Below, piece after piece: positions 26,766 to 35,881 of a DNA stretch of 64,000 nt (position 1 is its first letter; each line of letters begins with the position of its first letter). The position numbers were made by a program, and so were the translations under genes. The stretch covers positions 3,596,001 through 3,660,000 of the forward strand of contig NZ_CP082301.1 in the NCBI RefSeq assembly GCF_019880305.1. Reading direction: 5' to 3'. The notes under the pieces were generated by a model. It was not told where the DNA came from. It did not search any database and saw nothing but the letters and a program-made list of their open reading frames with translations. Source of the stretch: Streptomyces decoyicus (lineage in GTDB: Bacteria > Actinomycetota > Actinomycetes > Streptomycetales > Streptomycetaceae).

Positions 26766-27767
26766 TCATGCGGCCGCGTCGAATCCCGTGTCACCCGCCA
26801 TCCGCTTCAGCTCCAGCAGGGCGTGCTTCTCTATCTGCCGGATCCGCTCGCGGGTCAGGCCGTGCTGCTTGCCGACCTCGGTCAGCGTGCGCTCACGACC
26901 GTCCTCTATGCCGTAACGGGCCTTGATGATCGAGGCCGTGCGGTGGTCGAGGCGGTCGATCAGGTCCTCCAGCTCCTCGCTGCGCAGCAGCGTGAGCACG
27001 GACTGCTCGGGCGAGGCCGCGGAGGTGTCCTCCAGCAGATCGCCGAACTGGGTGTCGCCGTCGTCGTCCACCGACATGTTGAGGCTGACCGGATCGCGCG
27101 CCCAGTCGAGGACGTCGGTGACACGGGCGGGCGTGGAGCCCAGCTCTCCGGCGACCTCCGCCGGCTCCGGGTCCCGGCCGTTCTCGCGGTTGAACTCGCG
27201 CTGCACACGGCGGATCCGGCCCAGCTCCTCGACGAGGTGCACGGGCAGCCGGATCGTGCGCGACTGGTCGGCTATGGAACGGGTGATGGCCTGGCGGATC
27301 CACCACGTCGCATACGTCGAGAACTTGAAGCCCTTGGCGTAGTCGAACTTCTCCACGGCACGCACCAGACCGGCGTTGCCCTCCTGGATCAGGTCCAGCA
27401 GGGGCAGCCCGGCGCGCGGATAACGGCGGGCCACCGCGACCACCAGGCGGAGGTTGGAGCGGATGAAGACGTCCTTGGCCCTGGCACTCTCCTCGACCAG
27501 CGCCTCGAGCTCCTCGCGGCCGGCACCTGCGGCATTACCGTCGGTGACCTCGCCGTCGAGGATCTGCTGGGCGTAGACGCCCGCCTCGATGGTCTGGGAG
27601 AGCTCGACCTCCTTGGCGGCGTCGAGCAGCGGTGTACGCGCGATCTCGTCGAGGTACATGCCGACCAGGTCGCGGTCGGCGATCTCCCCGCCTACGGCGC
27701 GAACACTGTTGGCCCCGTCAGAACCGGTGCTGCTTTCCTGACGTCGGGCGACGGCACGGGTTGCCAT
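26766..27767 (-). CDS. hrdD: Group 2 sigma-70 factor HrdD
   Basis: 333 residues. Region 1.2 is [18 protein letters not shown]. Regions 2.1-2.4 are [20 protein letters not shown] then [20 protein letters not shown]. Region 3 and region 4.2 ([22 protein letters not shown]) complete a principal-like sigma factor without the long acidic N-terminus of HrdB. The sequence, length and starting [10 protein letters not shown] match HrdD of Streptomyces, a non-essential vegetative-type sigma factor. ATG 27767 has GGGAG upstream. A SigR-type promoter lies about 95 bp upstream, in line with hrdD belonging to the thiol-stress regulon in S. coelicolor. Confidence 0.93.
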   Translation of the reverse strand: MATRAVARRQESSTGSDGANSVRAVGGEIADRDLVGMYLDEIARTPLLDAAKEVELSQTIEAGVYAQQILDGEVTDGNAAGAGREELEALVEESARAKDVFIRSNLRLVVAVARRYPRAGLPLLDLIQEGNAGLVRAVEKFDYAKGFKFSTYATWWIRQAITRSIADQSRTIRLPVHLVEELGRIRRVQREFNRENGRDPEPAEVAGELGSTPARVTDVLDWARDPVSLNMSVDDDGDTQFGDLLEDTSAASPEQSVLTLLRSEELEDLIDRLDHRTASIIKARYGIEDGRERTLTEVGKQHGLTRERIRQIEKHALLELKRMAGDTGFDAAA

Positions 27768-27862
27768 GCGTGTGCTCCCTTTGCGATGAGTCGGTCGCGG
27801 GACAAAGGCGGACCGGATCGGGGCATCGAATCCGATGCTCACCGCGTGGCCCGTCCGAAGGA

Positions 27863-27892
27863 AACAACGGCTGGAATCCGGACAGAATTCCC
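27863..27892 (-). promoter_or_regulatory. SigR-type promoter of hrdD
   Basis: On the minus strand GGGAAT (27892-27887) is followed by an 18-base spacer and GTTGTT (27868-27863). This fits the SigR consensus GGAAT-N18-GTT exactly. It is oriented towards hrdD with a 5' UTR of roughly 85-90 bases. Confidence 0.75.
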
Positions 27893-27952
27893 ACGCTGTC
27901 CCTCTATTTTTCTGATCATGCAGTACCCTGCGCCCCCACCGGAGGAGGCCAC

Positions 27953-28552
27953 ATGCCACGCGAGCAGGGCGAAGTGCAGGTCAGGGCGGGCACGGAAGCG
28001 GACCTCCCGGCCCTCACGGATCTTTACAACCACTACATCCGTGAGACGTGCATCACATTTGACCTGGAGCCCTTCACTCCCGATCAGCGCCGCCCATGGT
28101 TGCTCGCCTACCCACAAGACGGCCCGCATCGCCTCCTGGTTGCCCGCGAAGTGACAGATCGGACCAAAAACCCGCACAACGGTCCGGAGAGCGACCTGTA
28201 TGCCGGGTCGGCGGAAGGCGAGGGGACGGCGGGAGAAGGTGCGCTGCTCGGTTACGCGACCAGCAGCTCCTTCCGCCCCAAGGCCGCCTACGCCCCCTCC
28301 GTCGAGGTCACTGCCTACTGCGCCCCGCACGCCGTCGGCCGCGGCATCGGCACGCTGCTCTACACGGCCCTGTTCGAGGCGCTGGCCGACGAGGACGTGC
28401 ATCGCGCCTACGCCGGGATCACCCAGCCGAACGAGGCGTCCACCCGCCTCCACACCCGCTTCGGCTTCCGGCACATCGGTACGTACACAGAGGTGGGCCG
28501 CAAATTCGGCCGCTACTGGGACGTGGCCTGGTACCAGAAGGACCTGGGCTGA
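27953..28552 (+). CDS. GNAT N-acetyltransferase, phosphinothricin-acetyltransferase-like
   Basis: 199 residues. VRAGTEADLPALTDLYNHYIRETCITFD at the start (shown here only to mark the fold; the middle is conserved in Pat/Bar proteins), the acetyl-CoA loop VGRGIGTLLYTALFEAL, and the C-terminal FRHIGTYTEVGRKFGRYWDV are typical of the family. It transfers acetyl groups to amines; methionine sulfoximine or phosphinothricin-like substrates are possible. Residues about 68-95 form an insertion not usual for the family. ATG 27953 follows GGAGGAGGCCAC. The gene diverges from hrdD and shares its control region. Confidence 0.85.
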   Translation: MPREQGEVQVRAGTEADLPALTDLYNHYIRETCITFDLEPFTPDQRRPWLLAYPQDGPHRLLVAREVTDRTKNPHNGPESDLYAGSAEGEGTAGEGALLGYATSSSFRPKAAYAPSVEVTAYCAPHAVGRGIGTLLYTALFEALADEDVHRAYAGITQPNEASTRLHTRFGFRHIGTYTEVGRKFGRYWDVAWYQKDLG

Positions 28553-28684
28553 ACCCGCTCCTCACCGGCCTCCCCGCTCCCTCCCGGCTCCGTCGCCCGC
28601 CGCTCCAGTTGACGCCGACGGCACCGGGGTGTCGCCTGGACTGGAGGGGCAGCGGGACAGCGGGGCAAGCGAGAGGAGCCCGTC

Positions 28685-29272
28685 ATGGACCAGCACGCTC
28701 ACCGGCACGGTGCGAGGGCCGCCCGCTCACACGGCACCGTGGACGTCGAACACGGCGCGACGGCGAACGCCCAGGCCCGTGGCCCGCAGGGGGCCCCGCG
28801 ACCGGCCGGGATGGCGGGAATGGCGGCAAGGGCCAAGCGCATCCCGCCGACCGTGTCGCTGCCGATCATCACGGCACTCGCCTTCGGCTGCTTCACCATC
28901 TTCCGCACGCACACCGACGGCACCAAGGGCGGACCGGCCATGCTGTACGGGCTGGCCGCGGCGGTGGTGTCCGGTGCGCTGGGGCTGCTGGTGGCCCACT
29001 TCCAGTCGTCCATGATCACCGAAACCCGGGCGCTCGCCTACGGTGCGCTCTTCGGCGGTGCCATCGGCTGGGTCTACAGCCTCGGCGGAGAAACGATCCT
29101 GAAGTCGTCCGCCTTCGGCTTCACCATGGGCGCCGTGATGTTCGTCGTCGCCCTCTACATCTTCCGCACCCACCGGGTCCGCGAGCCGCACGGCAGACAC
29201 CGGCCCCACCCCCACAAGCACGACCGGTCCGACCACGACCGGTCCCACCACCTCCCCGTGGCCACCCACTGA
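28685..29272 (+). CDS. Integral membrane protein with His-rich tails
   Basis: 195 residues, family not recognised. The N-terminal 50 residues are hydrophilic with scattered His. Four predicted helices follow (LPIITALAFGCFTIF, MLYGLAAAVVSGALGLLVA, ALAYGALFGGAIGWVYSL, FGFTMGAVMFVVALYIF). The last 25 residues alternate His, Arg, Asp and Pro and could bind metal, though this is not shown. ATG 28685 follows GAGAGGAGCCCGTC. Confidence 0.65.
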   Translation: MDQHAHRHGARAARSHGTVDVEHGATANAQARGPQGAPRPAGMAGMAARAKRIPPTVSLPIITALAFGCFTIFRTHTDGTKGGPAMLYGLAAAVVSGALGLLVAHFQSSMITETRALAYGALFGGAIGWVYSLGGETILKSSAFGFTMGAVMFVVALYIFRTHRVREPHGRHRPHPHKHDRSDHDRSHHLPVATH

Positions 29273-29324
29273 GACCACCACTCGCCCCCTGGCGCCCGGC
29301 CCGCCGGTACGCATGCCGGCGGGC

Positions 29325-29939
29325 CTACCCCGGGGCCCGCCCCAGTTCCACCCGTAGCGCCGCGTCGTCGGACATCCGCCGGATGGTGCGCAGCGGCCGC
29401 CCCGGTACCCAGCTCTCCAGCACCACATACGAGTCCTCGACGTACGTACGCACCGCCTCCGTCAGCTCCGCCCGGAAGAGGTGGAACGGCTCCGGCGGCT
29501 TCACCACCGCCGCATAGCGCGCGACCACCTCGGGGTCGGTCACCTCCACGGCCCGCCCGGACACCCGTACGTCACCGCCCGAAAGGTCGGCGCCCGGCCC
29601 CGGGTTGGCGTGCAGCGAGAAGCGGGGGTCGCGCCGCAGGTCGAGCACCTTGCGCGAGCCCACCATCATGCCCAGCCACAGCTCCCCGTGGCGGAAATCC
29701 GCCTCCAGGCCGGTGAGCCGCGGTGCGCCGTCCTTGCGGAGAGTCGCGAAAACGTGGTGCCGGTACGCCCCGAACCGCTCCTGCACCCGCCCGGCGAACT
29801 CCGGTACCACCGCCCGGACCACCGACCAGCCGACCGCTTCGCCCCCGCCACCACCACCGGCCCGTCCTGCCCCACCCTCGACGTCCGCGACGCCCTCAAT
29901 ACCCTCGCCGCCCTCGACCCGCGTGCTCTCACTCGTCAT
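29325..29939 (-). CDS. Pyridoxamine 5'-phosphate oxidase-like flavoprotein
   Basis: 204 residues. After a low-complexity Gly/Glu N-terminus (1-35), the split-barrel fold of PPOX-type proteins is visible: YRHHVFATLRKDGAPRLTGLE, LWLGMMVGSRKVLDLRRDPR and VRVSGRAVEVTD. Such proteins bind FMN or F420 and reduce small molecules, or act in haem or cofactor metabolism; the substrate is unclear. ATG 29939 has GGGGGAGGG upstream, beside a CCCACA/CCCACG microsatellite on the + strand. Confidence 0.8.
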   Translation of the reverse strand: MTSESTRVEGGEGIEGVADVEGGAGRAGGGGGGEAVGWSVVRAVVPEFAGRVQERFGAYRHHVFATLRKDGAPRLTGLEADFRHGELWLGMMVGSRKVLDLRRDPRFSLHANPGPGADLSGGDVRVSGRAVEVTDPEVVARYAAVVKPPEPFHLFRAELTEAVRTYVEDSYVVLESWVPGRPLRTIRRMSDDAALRVELGRAPG

Positions 29940-30045
29940 GGCAGCACCCTCCCCCCAATACCCGACGCCCTCTGTCCGGTATGGATACGGAGGGATACAG
30001 ATGGATTCGGACATGCGGCAACGCCCACCCCTTCCGCCCGCAGCA

Positions 30046-30096
30046 CCCGCCCCCAAACCCACGCCCACACCCACGCCCACACCCACACCCACCGCC
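30046..30096. repeat. CCCACR microsatellite
   Basis: About eight tandem hexamers (cccacg or cccaca) on the + strand lie between divergent genes. A shorter similar tract lies near 35642-35670. Confidence 0.75.
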
Positions 30097-30184
30097 AACT
30101 CCCGCCCCCACCTGCGGCCTTACGACCAGCGGTGTAGGCCGGAAGCCCGTTACGCGCACCGCCGCGCCGCCCTAGCCTCCAGCC

Positions 30185-31234
30185 ATGGATGCAACGAGCG
30201 GCACACTCGACGAAGCCCTGCTCCGCCTGCACGCCTCCGGCCCCGAGTTCCAGGGCTATCTGAGCAATCACGGACCGATGGCCGTCGAAGCCATGGTCCG
30301 CAACGGCCAGGCCCACACCGTCCACCGCTGGCTCGACAGCTACGAGAACAAACTGGAAGGCGTGCCGCGTGCCCACGGCCGCATCACCGACACCAACTGG
30401 CGGGAGGCACTGGGCGATTCGAGCCGGGTCACGGACTGGACCGTGTACTTCACCGGCCAGGTCACCGAGCGGCCCTGGCGCGAACTCCTCGCCGCATGGT
30501 GGCCGCGGCTACTGCCCGGCATCGCCGGCGCCGCCACCCACCCGGCGATCCGCGTGGGCCATGCCGTACGCGGTCTCCTGTCGGAGGGCGAGGACACCGC
30601 GCGGCTCGCGGAGTTCGCGCACGCCCTCGGCTACTGGGCCGCCCGGCATCTGCTCCTGCCCGTCGCCGTCCACCCCGCGGGCCGTGCCACCCCGTCCGAG
30701 GCCCTGGCCGCCCTCCCCCGTATCGCCGAACAGCACGTGACGCCGGTGAACGGCTACACCCATCTCCCCGCCACCCCGGGCTGGTTGAGCACCACCGAGT
30801 CCTTACACCTCCCCTATGACCCCGAGGCCGTGCGCGAGGGCCTGACCGCGCTCGTACGCGCCGCCACCCTCAACTACGCGGACTACGGCCACGGGAACGG
30901 CATCATGCTGGTGCACGCCGCCACCGCACCGAACGCGGTGCTGCGCACCCTGCCCGCGCTCCCCCAGGAGCTGTGGGCGCGCTCGTTCGCGGTGGCCTGG
31001 GCGGCGACGTCGGCGATCACCGCGATCTACGCCGCGGACACCCCGCTCCCGGCGCCGGACGCCGCCTCGATCACACCCGAGGAGGTCTTCGAGCGGGCAG
31101 TCGCCAACGGCAACAAGCATGCGATCAAGTTCGCGGACACCGCTCTGGACGTGGCGGCGACCTCCGAGGACGGTGACACCCGCGCCCTGTCGGCGGCCCT
31201 GAACGCCCTCACCCTGATCGACGAGGACGACTGA
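30185..31234 (+). CDS. Questin oxidase-like protein
   Basis: 349 residues. The sequence shows the questin oxidase (GedK/DUF4243) pattern: LSNHGPMAVEAMVRNG near the N-terminus, then WPRLLPGIAGAATHPAIRVGHAVRGL and TPVNGYTHLPA, and YADYGHGNGIMLVHAATAPNA in the C-terminal half (shown up to twenty residues at a time). Fungal relatives open the ring of anthraquinones by Baeyer-Villiger-type oxidation; bacterial members have unknown substrates. It stands alone on its strand, with no polyketide genes nearby. Confidence 0.8.
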   Translation: MDATSGTLDEALLRLHASGPEFQGYLSNHGPMAVEAMVRNGQAHTVHRWLDSYENKLEGVPRAHGRITDTNWREALGDSSRVTDWTVYFTGQVTERPWRELLAAWWPRLLPGIAGAATHPAIRVGHAVRGLLSEGEDTARLAEFAHALGYWAARHLLLPVAVHPAGRATPSEALAALPRIAEQHVTPVNGYTHLPATPGWLSTTESLHLPYDPEAVREGLTALVRAATLNYADYGHGNGIMLVHAATAPNAVLRTLPALPQELWARSFAVAWAATSAITAIYAADTPLPAPDAASITPEEVFERAVANGNKHAIKFADTALDVAATSEDGDTRALSAALNALTLIDEDD

Positions 31235-31349
31235 CGGGCGCCCGGCGGGCAGCGGGCGGATGCCGGGCGGACGGCACCCGGCGGACAGCCCGGCCCCGGC
31301 CCCCCACGGACAACCGACCCCCGCCCGAGGCGCACCTCCCCGCCGCCCC

Positions 31350-32126
31350 TCAGCCGAACTGCACCGACCGCTTCGCCAGCCCCATCCAGAACCCGTCGAT
31401 CACACTGCGTCCGCCGCCCGGCTGCCCGTGCGCTTCCGCTGCCCCCAGGGTCACGAACAGCGGGGCGAAGTGCTCGGTGCGGGGGTGGGCCAGCCGCCCG
31501 GCCGGCGCCTTGTGCGCGAAGTCGAAGAGAGCGTCGAGATCCTGGGACTCCAGGGCCTCGCGCCCCCAGTCGTCGAACTCCGCCGACCACGTCGGCGTAC
31601 CGCCGTTGACGTGCCGCAGCGCGGCCAGATTGTGCGTGAAGAAGCCGCTGCCGATGATCAGCACCCCCTCCTCCCGCAACGGTGCGAGCTTGCGGCCGAT
31701 CTCATGGAGCCGGCGCGGATCGAGGGTCGGCAGGGAGATCTGGAGCACGGGGACGTCGGCGTCCGGGAACATCTCCACGAGCGGGACGTACGCGCCGTGG
31801 TCGAGCCCCCGGTCGGGGAAGTCCACCACGGGCATGCCCGCCGTACGCAGCGTCCCGCGTATCCGCTCGGCCAGTTCAGGCGCCCCGGGGGCTGGGTACC
31901 GCACCTGGTAGTAGTGCTCCGGGAAGCCCCGGAAGTCGTAGATCAGCGGCACCGTCCGGGTGGCACCGAGCGCGAGCGGAGCCTCCTCCCAGTGCGCGGA
32001 GACGATCAGCACGGCCCGGGGACGCGGCAGCTCCGCGGCCCAGGCGGCGAGCTGGCCCGGCCACCAGGGATCGTCGGCGAGCGGCGGCGCACCATGGCTC
32101 AGATAGAGAGCCGGCATTACGGACAT
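31350..32126 (-). CDS. Extradiol ring-cleavage dioxygenase, DODA/LigB family
   Basis: 258 residues. Metal-binding His residues appear in YLSHGAPPLADDPWWPG, VSAHWEEAPLA and LDHGAYVPL, and a further His in FFTHNLAAL, as in bacterial DOPA 4,5-dioxygenase-like proteins (YgiD). The enzyme would cleave catechols next to the hydroxyl pair, probably with zinc or iron. ATG 32126 is chosen, with GTGGGG upstream; a GTG one codon earlier is equally possible. A MarR gene diverges, and a clear operator lies between them. Confidence 0.88.
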   Translation of the reverse strand: MSVMPALYLSHGAPPLADDPWWPGQLAAWAAELPRPRAVLIVSAHWEEAPLALGATRTVPLIYDFRGFPEHYYQVRYPAPGAPELAERIRGTLRTAGMPVVDFPDRGLDHGAYVPLVEMFPDADVPVLQISLPTLDPRRLHEIGRKLAPLREEGVLIIGSGFFTHNLAALRHVNGGTPTWSAEFDDWGREALESQDLDALFDFAHKAPAGRLAHPRTEHFAPLFVTLGAAEAHGQPGGGRSVIDGFWMGLAKRSVQFG

Positions 32127-32195
32127 CACAACCCCACAGCGTCACACTGGCAGTAGTGGGTGCGCGTGCTCCTTCAGCTGTCACGCGACCCTAAT

Positions 32196-32211
32196 ACTTG
32201 AATCTTCAAGT
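32196..32211. promoter_or_regulatory. MarR-type operator ACTTGAA-TC-TTCAAGT
   Basis: A perfect 16-bp palindrome lies 70 bp upstream of the dioxygenase start and 71 bp upstream of the MarR start. A looser copy (acttaaataactctccaagt) lies at about 32244-32263, closer to the MarR gene. Both are in the most AT-rich part of the window. Confidence 0.65.
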
Positions 32212-32281
32212 GCTGAGTCTTAGCGTAGCGCGACGTTGTTAAAACTTAAATAACTCTCCAAGTGGTGAGAGAGTGGATGGT

Positions 32282-32779
32282 ATGAGCATCGAATCCGCAA
32301 CTGAGCCGCGCTGGCTCAGCGATGAGGAGCAATTCGCCTGGCAGTGCTACCTCCACGCCACCACGCTCCTGGAGGATCACCTCGACCGTCAGTTGCAGCG
32401 GGACGCCAGGATGCCGCACGTCTATTACGGCCTCCTGGTCCAGCTCTCCCGTGCACCGCGGCGCCGGATGCGGATGACCGAGCTGGCTCAGAACGCCAAG
32501 ATCACCCGCTCGCGGCTCTCCCATGCGATCGCGCGCCTGGAGCGGAACGGCTGGGTCCGACGCGAGAACTGCCCGTCCGACAAGCGGGGCCAGAACGCCT
32601 ACCTCACAGAGGAGGGGATGCGGGTCCTGGAGAAGGCCGCCCCCGGGCATGTCGCCGCCGTACGCGCCGCGATCTTCGACCGGCTCTCCCCTGAGCAGGT
32701 CGGCCAGTTGGCCGAGATCTGCCAGGTCATGGCGGAAGGCCTGCAACCGAAAGGCGCCGACCTCCCCTGGCTCCGCTGA
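32282..32779 (+). CDS. MarR-family regulator
   Basis: 165 residues. The winged helix is clear: YYGLLVQLSRAPRRRMRMTE, then LAQNAKITRSRLSHAIARLE with the recognition helix, and the wing RENCPSDKRGQNAYLTEEG. ATG 32282 follows GGTGAGAGAGTGGATGG; a GTG three codons earlier exists. It probably represses the divergent ring-cleaving dioxygenase and responds to phenolic ligands, as MarR proteins often do. Confidence 0.88.
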   Translation: MSIESATEPRWLSDEEQFAWQCYLHATTLLEDHLDRQLQRDARMPHVYYGLLVQLSRAPRRRMRMTELAQNAKITRSRLSHAIARLERNGWVRRENCPSDKRGQNAYLTEEGMRVLEKAAPGHVAAVRAAIFDRLSPEQVGQLAEICQVMAEGLQPKGADLPWLR

Positions 32780-32951
32780 CGGATCAGCGGAGCCGGACGA
32801 GGCCGACGCCGGTGTGCATGAGGGGACGGGAGCTGGAGCGGGACCGGGCCCGGCGTCGGTGGACGCCCGGTCACGTCACCGCGAGCCAGGGCGACGCGGA
32901 GCCGACACGACCCGGGCCCGGGCGTCCGTACGGTTCCCGCCGCCCACCGGC

Positions 32952-34511
32952 TCAGTGCACCATCACCGGAACCTGCACCTCACCCTGGCCCTGACCCTCG
33001 CCCTGGACCTGGTCCTCGGACGAACCCACGACCGTGCCCTCGCCCTCACCGGAGGAGGCCGCCGGCGAACCGCCCGGCCGCCCGGTGTTGATGAAGGTGA
33101 AGGCGATCACGCCCGCCAGCGCCAGGATGCCGACCGCCCACCAGATGGCGGTGGTGTAGCCGTGGACCATCGCCTGGAGCTTGAGCAGGTCGGCCGAGCG
33201 CGCACCGGCCGCGTGCGAGGTGGCGTACGCGGTGGTGGCGCTGGCCGCGATGGTGTTCAGCAGGGCCGTACCGATCGCGCCGCCCACCTGCTGGGAGGTG
33301 TTGACCATCGCGGAGGCGACACCGGCGTCCCGCGGCTGGACCCCGTGCGTGGCCAGTGACATGGCGGGCATGAACGCCGTACCCATGCCGAGCCCCATCA
33401 GCAGGAAGCCGGGCAGGATCAGCGCCGGGTAGGACGTGTCCAGGTCGATCTGGGTCAGCACCAGCATGCCGAGCGCGGCGACCGTGAAACCGGGTGCCAT
33501 CAGCAGCCGCGGGCGGACCCGGGTCATCAGCCGGGCACCGATCTGCGTCGAGCCGGTGATCATGCCGACGATCATCGGCAGGAAGGCCAGACCGGTCATG
33601 ACCGGCGTGTAGCCCTTCACGATCTGGAGGTAGTAGGTCAGGAAGAGGAAGAGGCCGAACATGCCGATCACGGCCAGGCCCAGCGAGGCATAGATGCCGG
33701 CGCGGTTCCGCTCCGCGACCACCCGCAGCGGCAGCAGCGGCGCCTTCACCTTGGACTCGACCAGCACGAACGCCAGCAGCAGCACGGCCGCCGCCACGAA
33801 CAGGCCGAGGGTCGGGCCGGCCAGCCAGCCGTCGGACTCGGCGCGGGTGAACGCATAGACCAGCGAGACCAGGCCGAGCGTGGCCAGGATGACGCCGGGG
33901 ACGTCCAGACGGGAGGGATTGCGGCTCCCCGCGGGCTCGCGGATGACCAGGAGAGCGCCGGTCGCGGCCACCACGGCGAACGGGATGTTCACGAAGAAGG
34001 TCCAGCGCCAGTTCATGTACTCGGTCAGCACCCCGCCGAGGATCAGACCCACGGCACCGCCACCACCGGCGATCGCTCCGAAGATGCCGAACGCCTTGGC
34101 GCGCTCCTTGGCCTCGGTGAACGTCACGGCCAGCAGCGACAGCGCGGCCGGCGCCAGCAGTGCCCCGAAGACACCCTGGAGCGCACGCGCGCCCAGCAGC
34201 ATCCCCTGGTTGGCCGCGGCCCCGCCGAGCGCGGAGGCGACCGCGAACCCGATGAGCCCGATGATGAAGGTCCGCTTCCGCCCCCACAGGTCGGCGACGC
34301 GCCCCCCGAAGAGCAGCAGACCGCCGAAGGCCAGTGCGTAGGCGGTGATCACCCACTGCCGGTTGGCGTCGGTGATACCGAGATCCACCTGTGCGGAGGG
34401 CAGCGCGATGTTCACGATGGTCGCGTCGAGCACGACCATCAGCTGGGCGAGAGCAATGAATATCAGCGCTTTCCAGCGCCGGGGATCGACGTACGTGGCT
34501 GTTTCAGGCAT
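32952..34511 (-). CDS. MFS multidrug exporter, DHA2 family
   Basis: 519 residues with 14 predicted helices. Motifs include LDATIVNIALPSAQVDLGI, GGRVADLWGRKRTFIIG (motif A), GARALQGVFGALLAPAAL and the MNWRWTFFVNIPFAVVAA segment. The C-terminal 45 residues are hydrophilic, with a Gly/Glu/Gln repeat (EGEGT, QGEGQGQGE). ATG 34511 has AGGTGGA upstream. A TetR gene precedes it on the same strand, with a repeat-filled 234-bp gap. Confidence 0.88.
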   Translation of the reverse strand: MPETATYVDPRRWKALIFIALAQLMVVLDATIVNIALPSAQVDLGITDANRQWVITAYALAFGGLLLFGGRVADLWGRKRTFIIGLIGFAVASALGGAAANQGMLLGARALQGVFGALLAPAALSLLAVTFTEAKERAKAFGIFGAIAGGGGAVGLILGGVLTEYMNWRWTFFVNIPFAVVAATGALLVIREPAGSRNPSRLDVPGVILATLGLVSLVYAFTRAESDGWLAGPTLGLFVAAAVLLLAFVLVESKVKAPLLPLRVVAERNRAGIYASLGLAVIGMFGLFLFLTYYLQIVKGYTPVMTGLAFLPMIVGMITGSTQIGARLMTRVRPRLLMAPGFTVAALGMLVLTQIDLDTSYPALILPGFLLMGLGMGTAFMPAMSLATHGVQPRDAGVASAMVNTSQQVGGAIGTALLNTIAASATTAYATSHAAGARSADLLKLQAMVHGYTTAIWWAVGILALAGVIAFTFINTGRPGGSPAASSGEGEGTVVGSSEDQVQGEGQGQGEVQVPVMVH

Positions 34512-34584
34512 GGCGGGATCCACCTAGTGGTGCAGTGAGCGAATAAGAGCGAAGAACGGGACGTGCGGAGCGAAAAAACGGGAC

Positions 34585-34715
34585 GGCGTGGGGACGTAGG
34601 CAGGCGTGGGGACGTAGGCAGGCGTGGGGACGTATGAGACGAGGAGGCGTAGGGAGCGAGGAGGCGTAGGAGACGAAGGGACGTATGAGACGAAGGGACG
34701 TATGAGACGAGGGGC
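34585..34715. repeat. 17/18-bp tandem repeats between TetR and MFS genes
   Basis: Three copies of an 18-bp unit (ggcgtggggacgtaggca, the third ending tgag) lie at 34585-34638. Diverged pieces follow, then two copies of acgaagggacgtatgag at 34673-34706 and a partial copy. No hairpin or coding pattern explains them. Confidence 0.85.
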
Positions 34716-34745
34716 GAATGACCCCGCTGCGGCGCGCGGCCCCCT

Positions 34746-35408
34746 CTACGAGCGGCGCCTCAGGTCGTCCAACGTGGCGGCGGCGCCGGGAAGTTCGGAG
34801 CGGGCGGGCGCCTGCAGACCGTCCAGGAACAGTTGTAGATGACGGTGCACGAACTGGTCGAAGTTCGTACAGCTGTTGCCCGGCAGCGGCCGGGTCAGCT
34901 GGGTGATCGCGACCATCAGATCACCGACGGCGATGTCGGTACGCAGCTGGCCGCTGTCGCGCGCGGCACCCATGACGGCCTCGACGGCCGCCTCCAGGCG
35001 TTCACGCGCCGCGAGCAGATCGGGGTGGTCACGGTCGACGCCGTCGGAGAGCAACGGGCACAACGCCCCGATCCGCTCCTCCACCGCGGCGTGGACGAAG
35101 CGCCTCAGCGCTTGGAAAGCATCGGACTCCTCGGCCAGGGCACTCTCCGCGCGGTCCGCGGTACGGGACATGACGGAGAGCGTGACGTGGTGGATCAACT
35201 CGAGGCGATCCGGGAAGTGACGATAGAGCGTCGCATTGCCGACACCCGCGCGCCGGGCGATTTCGTCGAGCGGAACCTCGGGCCCGAACTCGACCATCGT
35301 CTCCCGGGCGGCCGCGATGAGCCGCTCCCGGTTGCGCAGCGCATCGGCCCGCAGACGGGGCTGCTGCCCCTTCTTCCCGGTCTTCGCGCATGCGACGACG
35401 GCAGTCAT
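34746..35408 (-). CDS. TetR-family regulator
   Basis: 220 residues. The N-terminal helix-turn-helix reads LRADALRNRERLIAAARETM, then VPLDEIARRAGVGNATLYRHF, the latter being a textbook TetR recognition helix. The C-terminal part resembles the SbtR-like (TetR_C) ligand domain with LRRFVHAAVEERIGAL. ATG 35408 is preceded by GGGAGTGAG. It probably represses itself and the downstream MFS pump through the two operators upstream of its start. Confidence 0.88.
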   Translation of the reverse strand: MTAVVACAKTGKKGQQPRLRADALRNRERLIAAARETMVEFGPEVPLDEIARRAGVGNATLYRHFPDRLELIHHVTLSVMSRTADRAESALAEESDAFQALRRFVHAAVEERIGALCPLLSDGVDRDHPDLLAARERLEAAVEAVMGAARDSGQLRTDIAVGDLMVAITQLTRPLPGNSCTNFDQFVHRHLQLFLDGLQAPARSELPGAAATLDDLRRRS

Positions 35409-35542
35409 GGCAGCTCACTCCCTTCCACTCTCGACACTTCCCGAAGGCCTGGATTCCCGGACGCCGCGCCGGCCCGCCCGATGGAGTGACTCGACGGACG
35501 ACCTTGGCCGGGCGAGCCGGGCGACAGGCCGGCACCGGCACG

Positions 35543-35565
35543 AACCGGGGAGACGCTCCCCGGTT
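35543..35565. promoter_or_regulatory. TetR-type operator, site 1
   Basis: Perfect inverted repeat AACCGGGGAG-acg-CTCCCCGGTT, 135 bp upstream of the TetR start. Its form (ACNGGGGAG around a 3-bp centre) is common for TetR regulators of MFS pumps in actinomycetes. Confidence 0.65.
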
Positions 35566-35582
35566 CATCCGGACGTCTGGTT

Positions 35583-35605
35583 AAACGGGGAGACCCTCCC
35601 CGGAT
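35583..35605. promoter_or_regulatory. TetR-type operator, site 2
   Basis: AAACGGGGAG-acc-CTCCCCGGAT repeats site 1 with the same 3-bp centre, 40 bp away centre to centre. The inner seven bases of each arm pair perfectly. Confidence 0.62.
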
Positions 35606-35881
35606 ATTTCACACCCCGACGTGACCTGGAGCACACCTCTCGCCCACACCCACGCCCACGCCCACACCCGCCCCTCGGCGCACGCGCCCCACTCGATCGA
35701 CACACCGACCGACGCACTCGACCGACGCACCCGACCGACGCGCCCGGCACACCCCCCAGGCGCAACGATCAAGGAACGGCAGCGGCCCAACGGAACGACA
35801 GCGACCCATCCGGCCCTGCCATGACTCCAGTTGATGTAACACCGCGCGCGATCGGTCACCTGTCGACACAAGGTGATCGAT

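Larger units (their letters stand above)
35409..35881. other. Divergent region between TetR and M6 protease genes
   Basis: This 473-bp region holds two TetR-type operators at 35543-35605 and a CCCACG-rich tract at about 35642-35670. The part nearest the protease (35800-35881) is less GC-rich and presumably contains its promoter. No further gene was seen. Confidence 0.5.
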
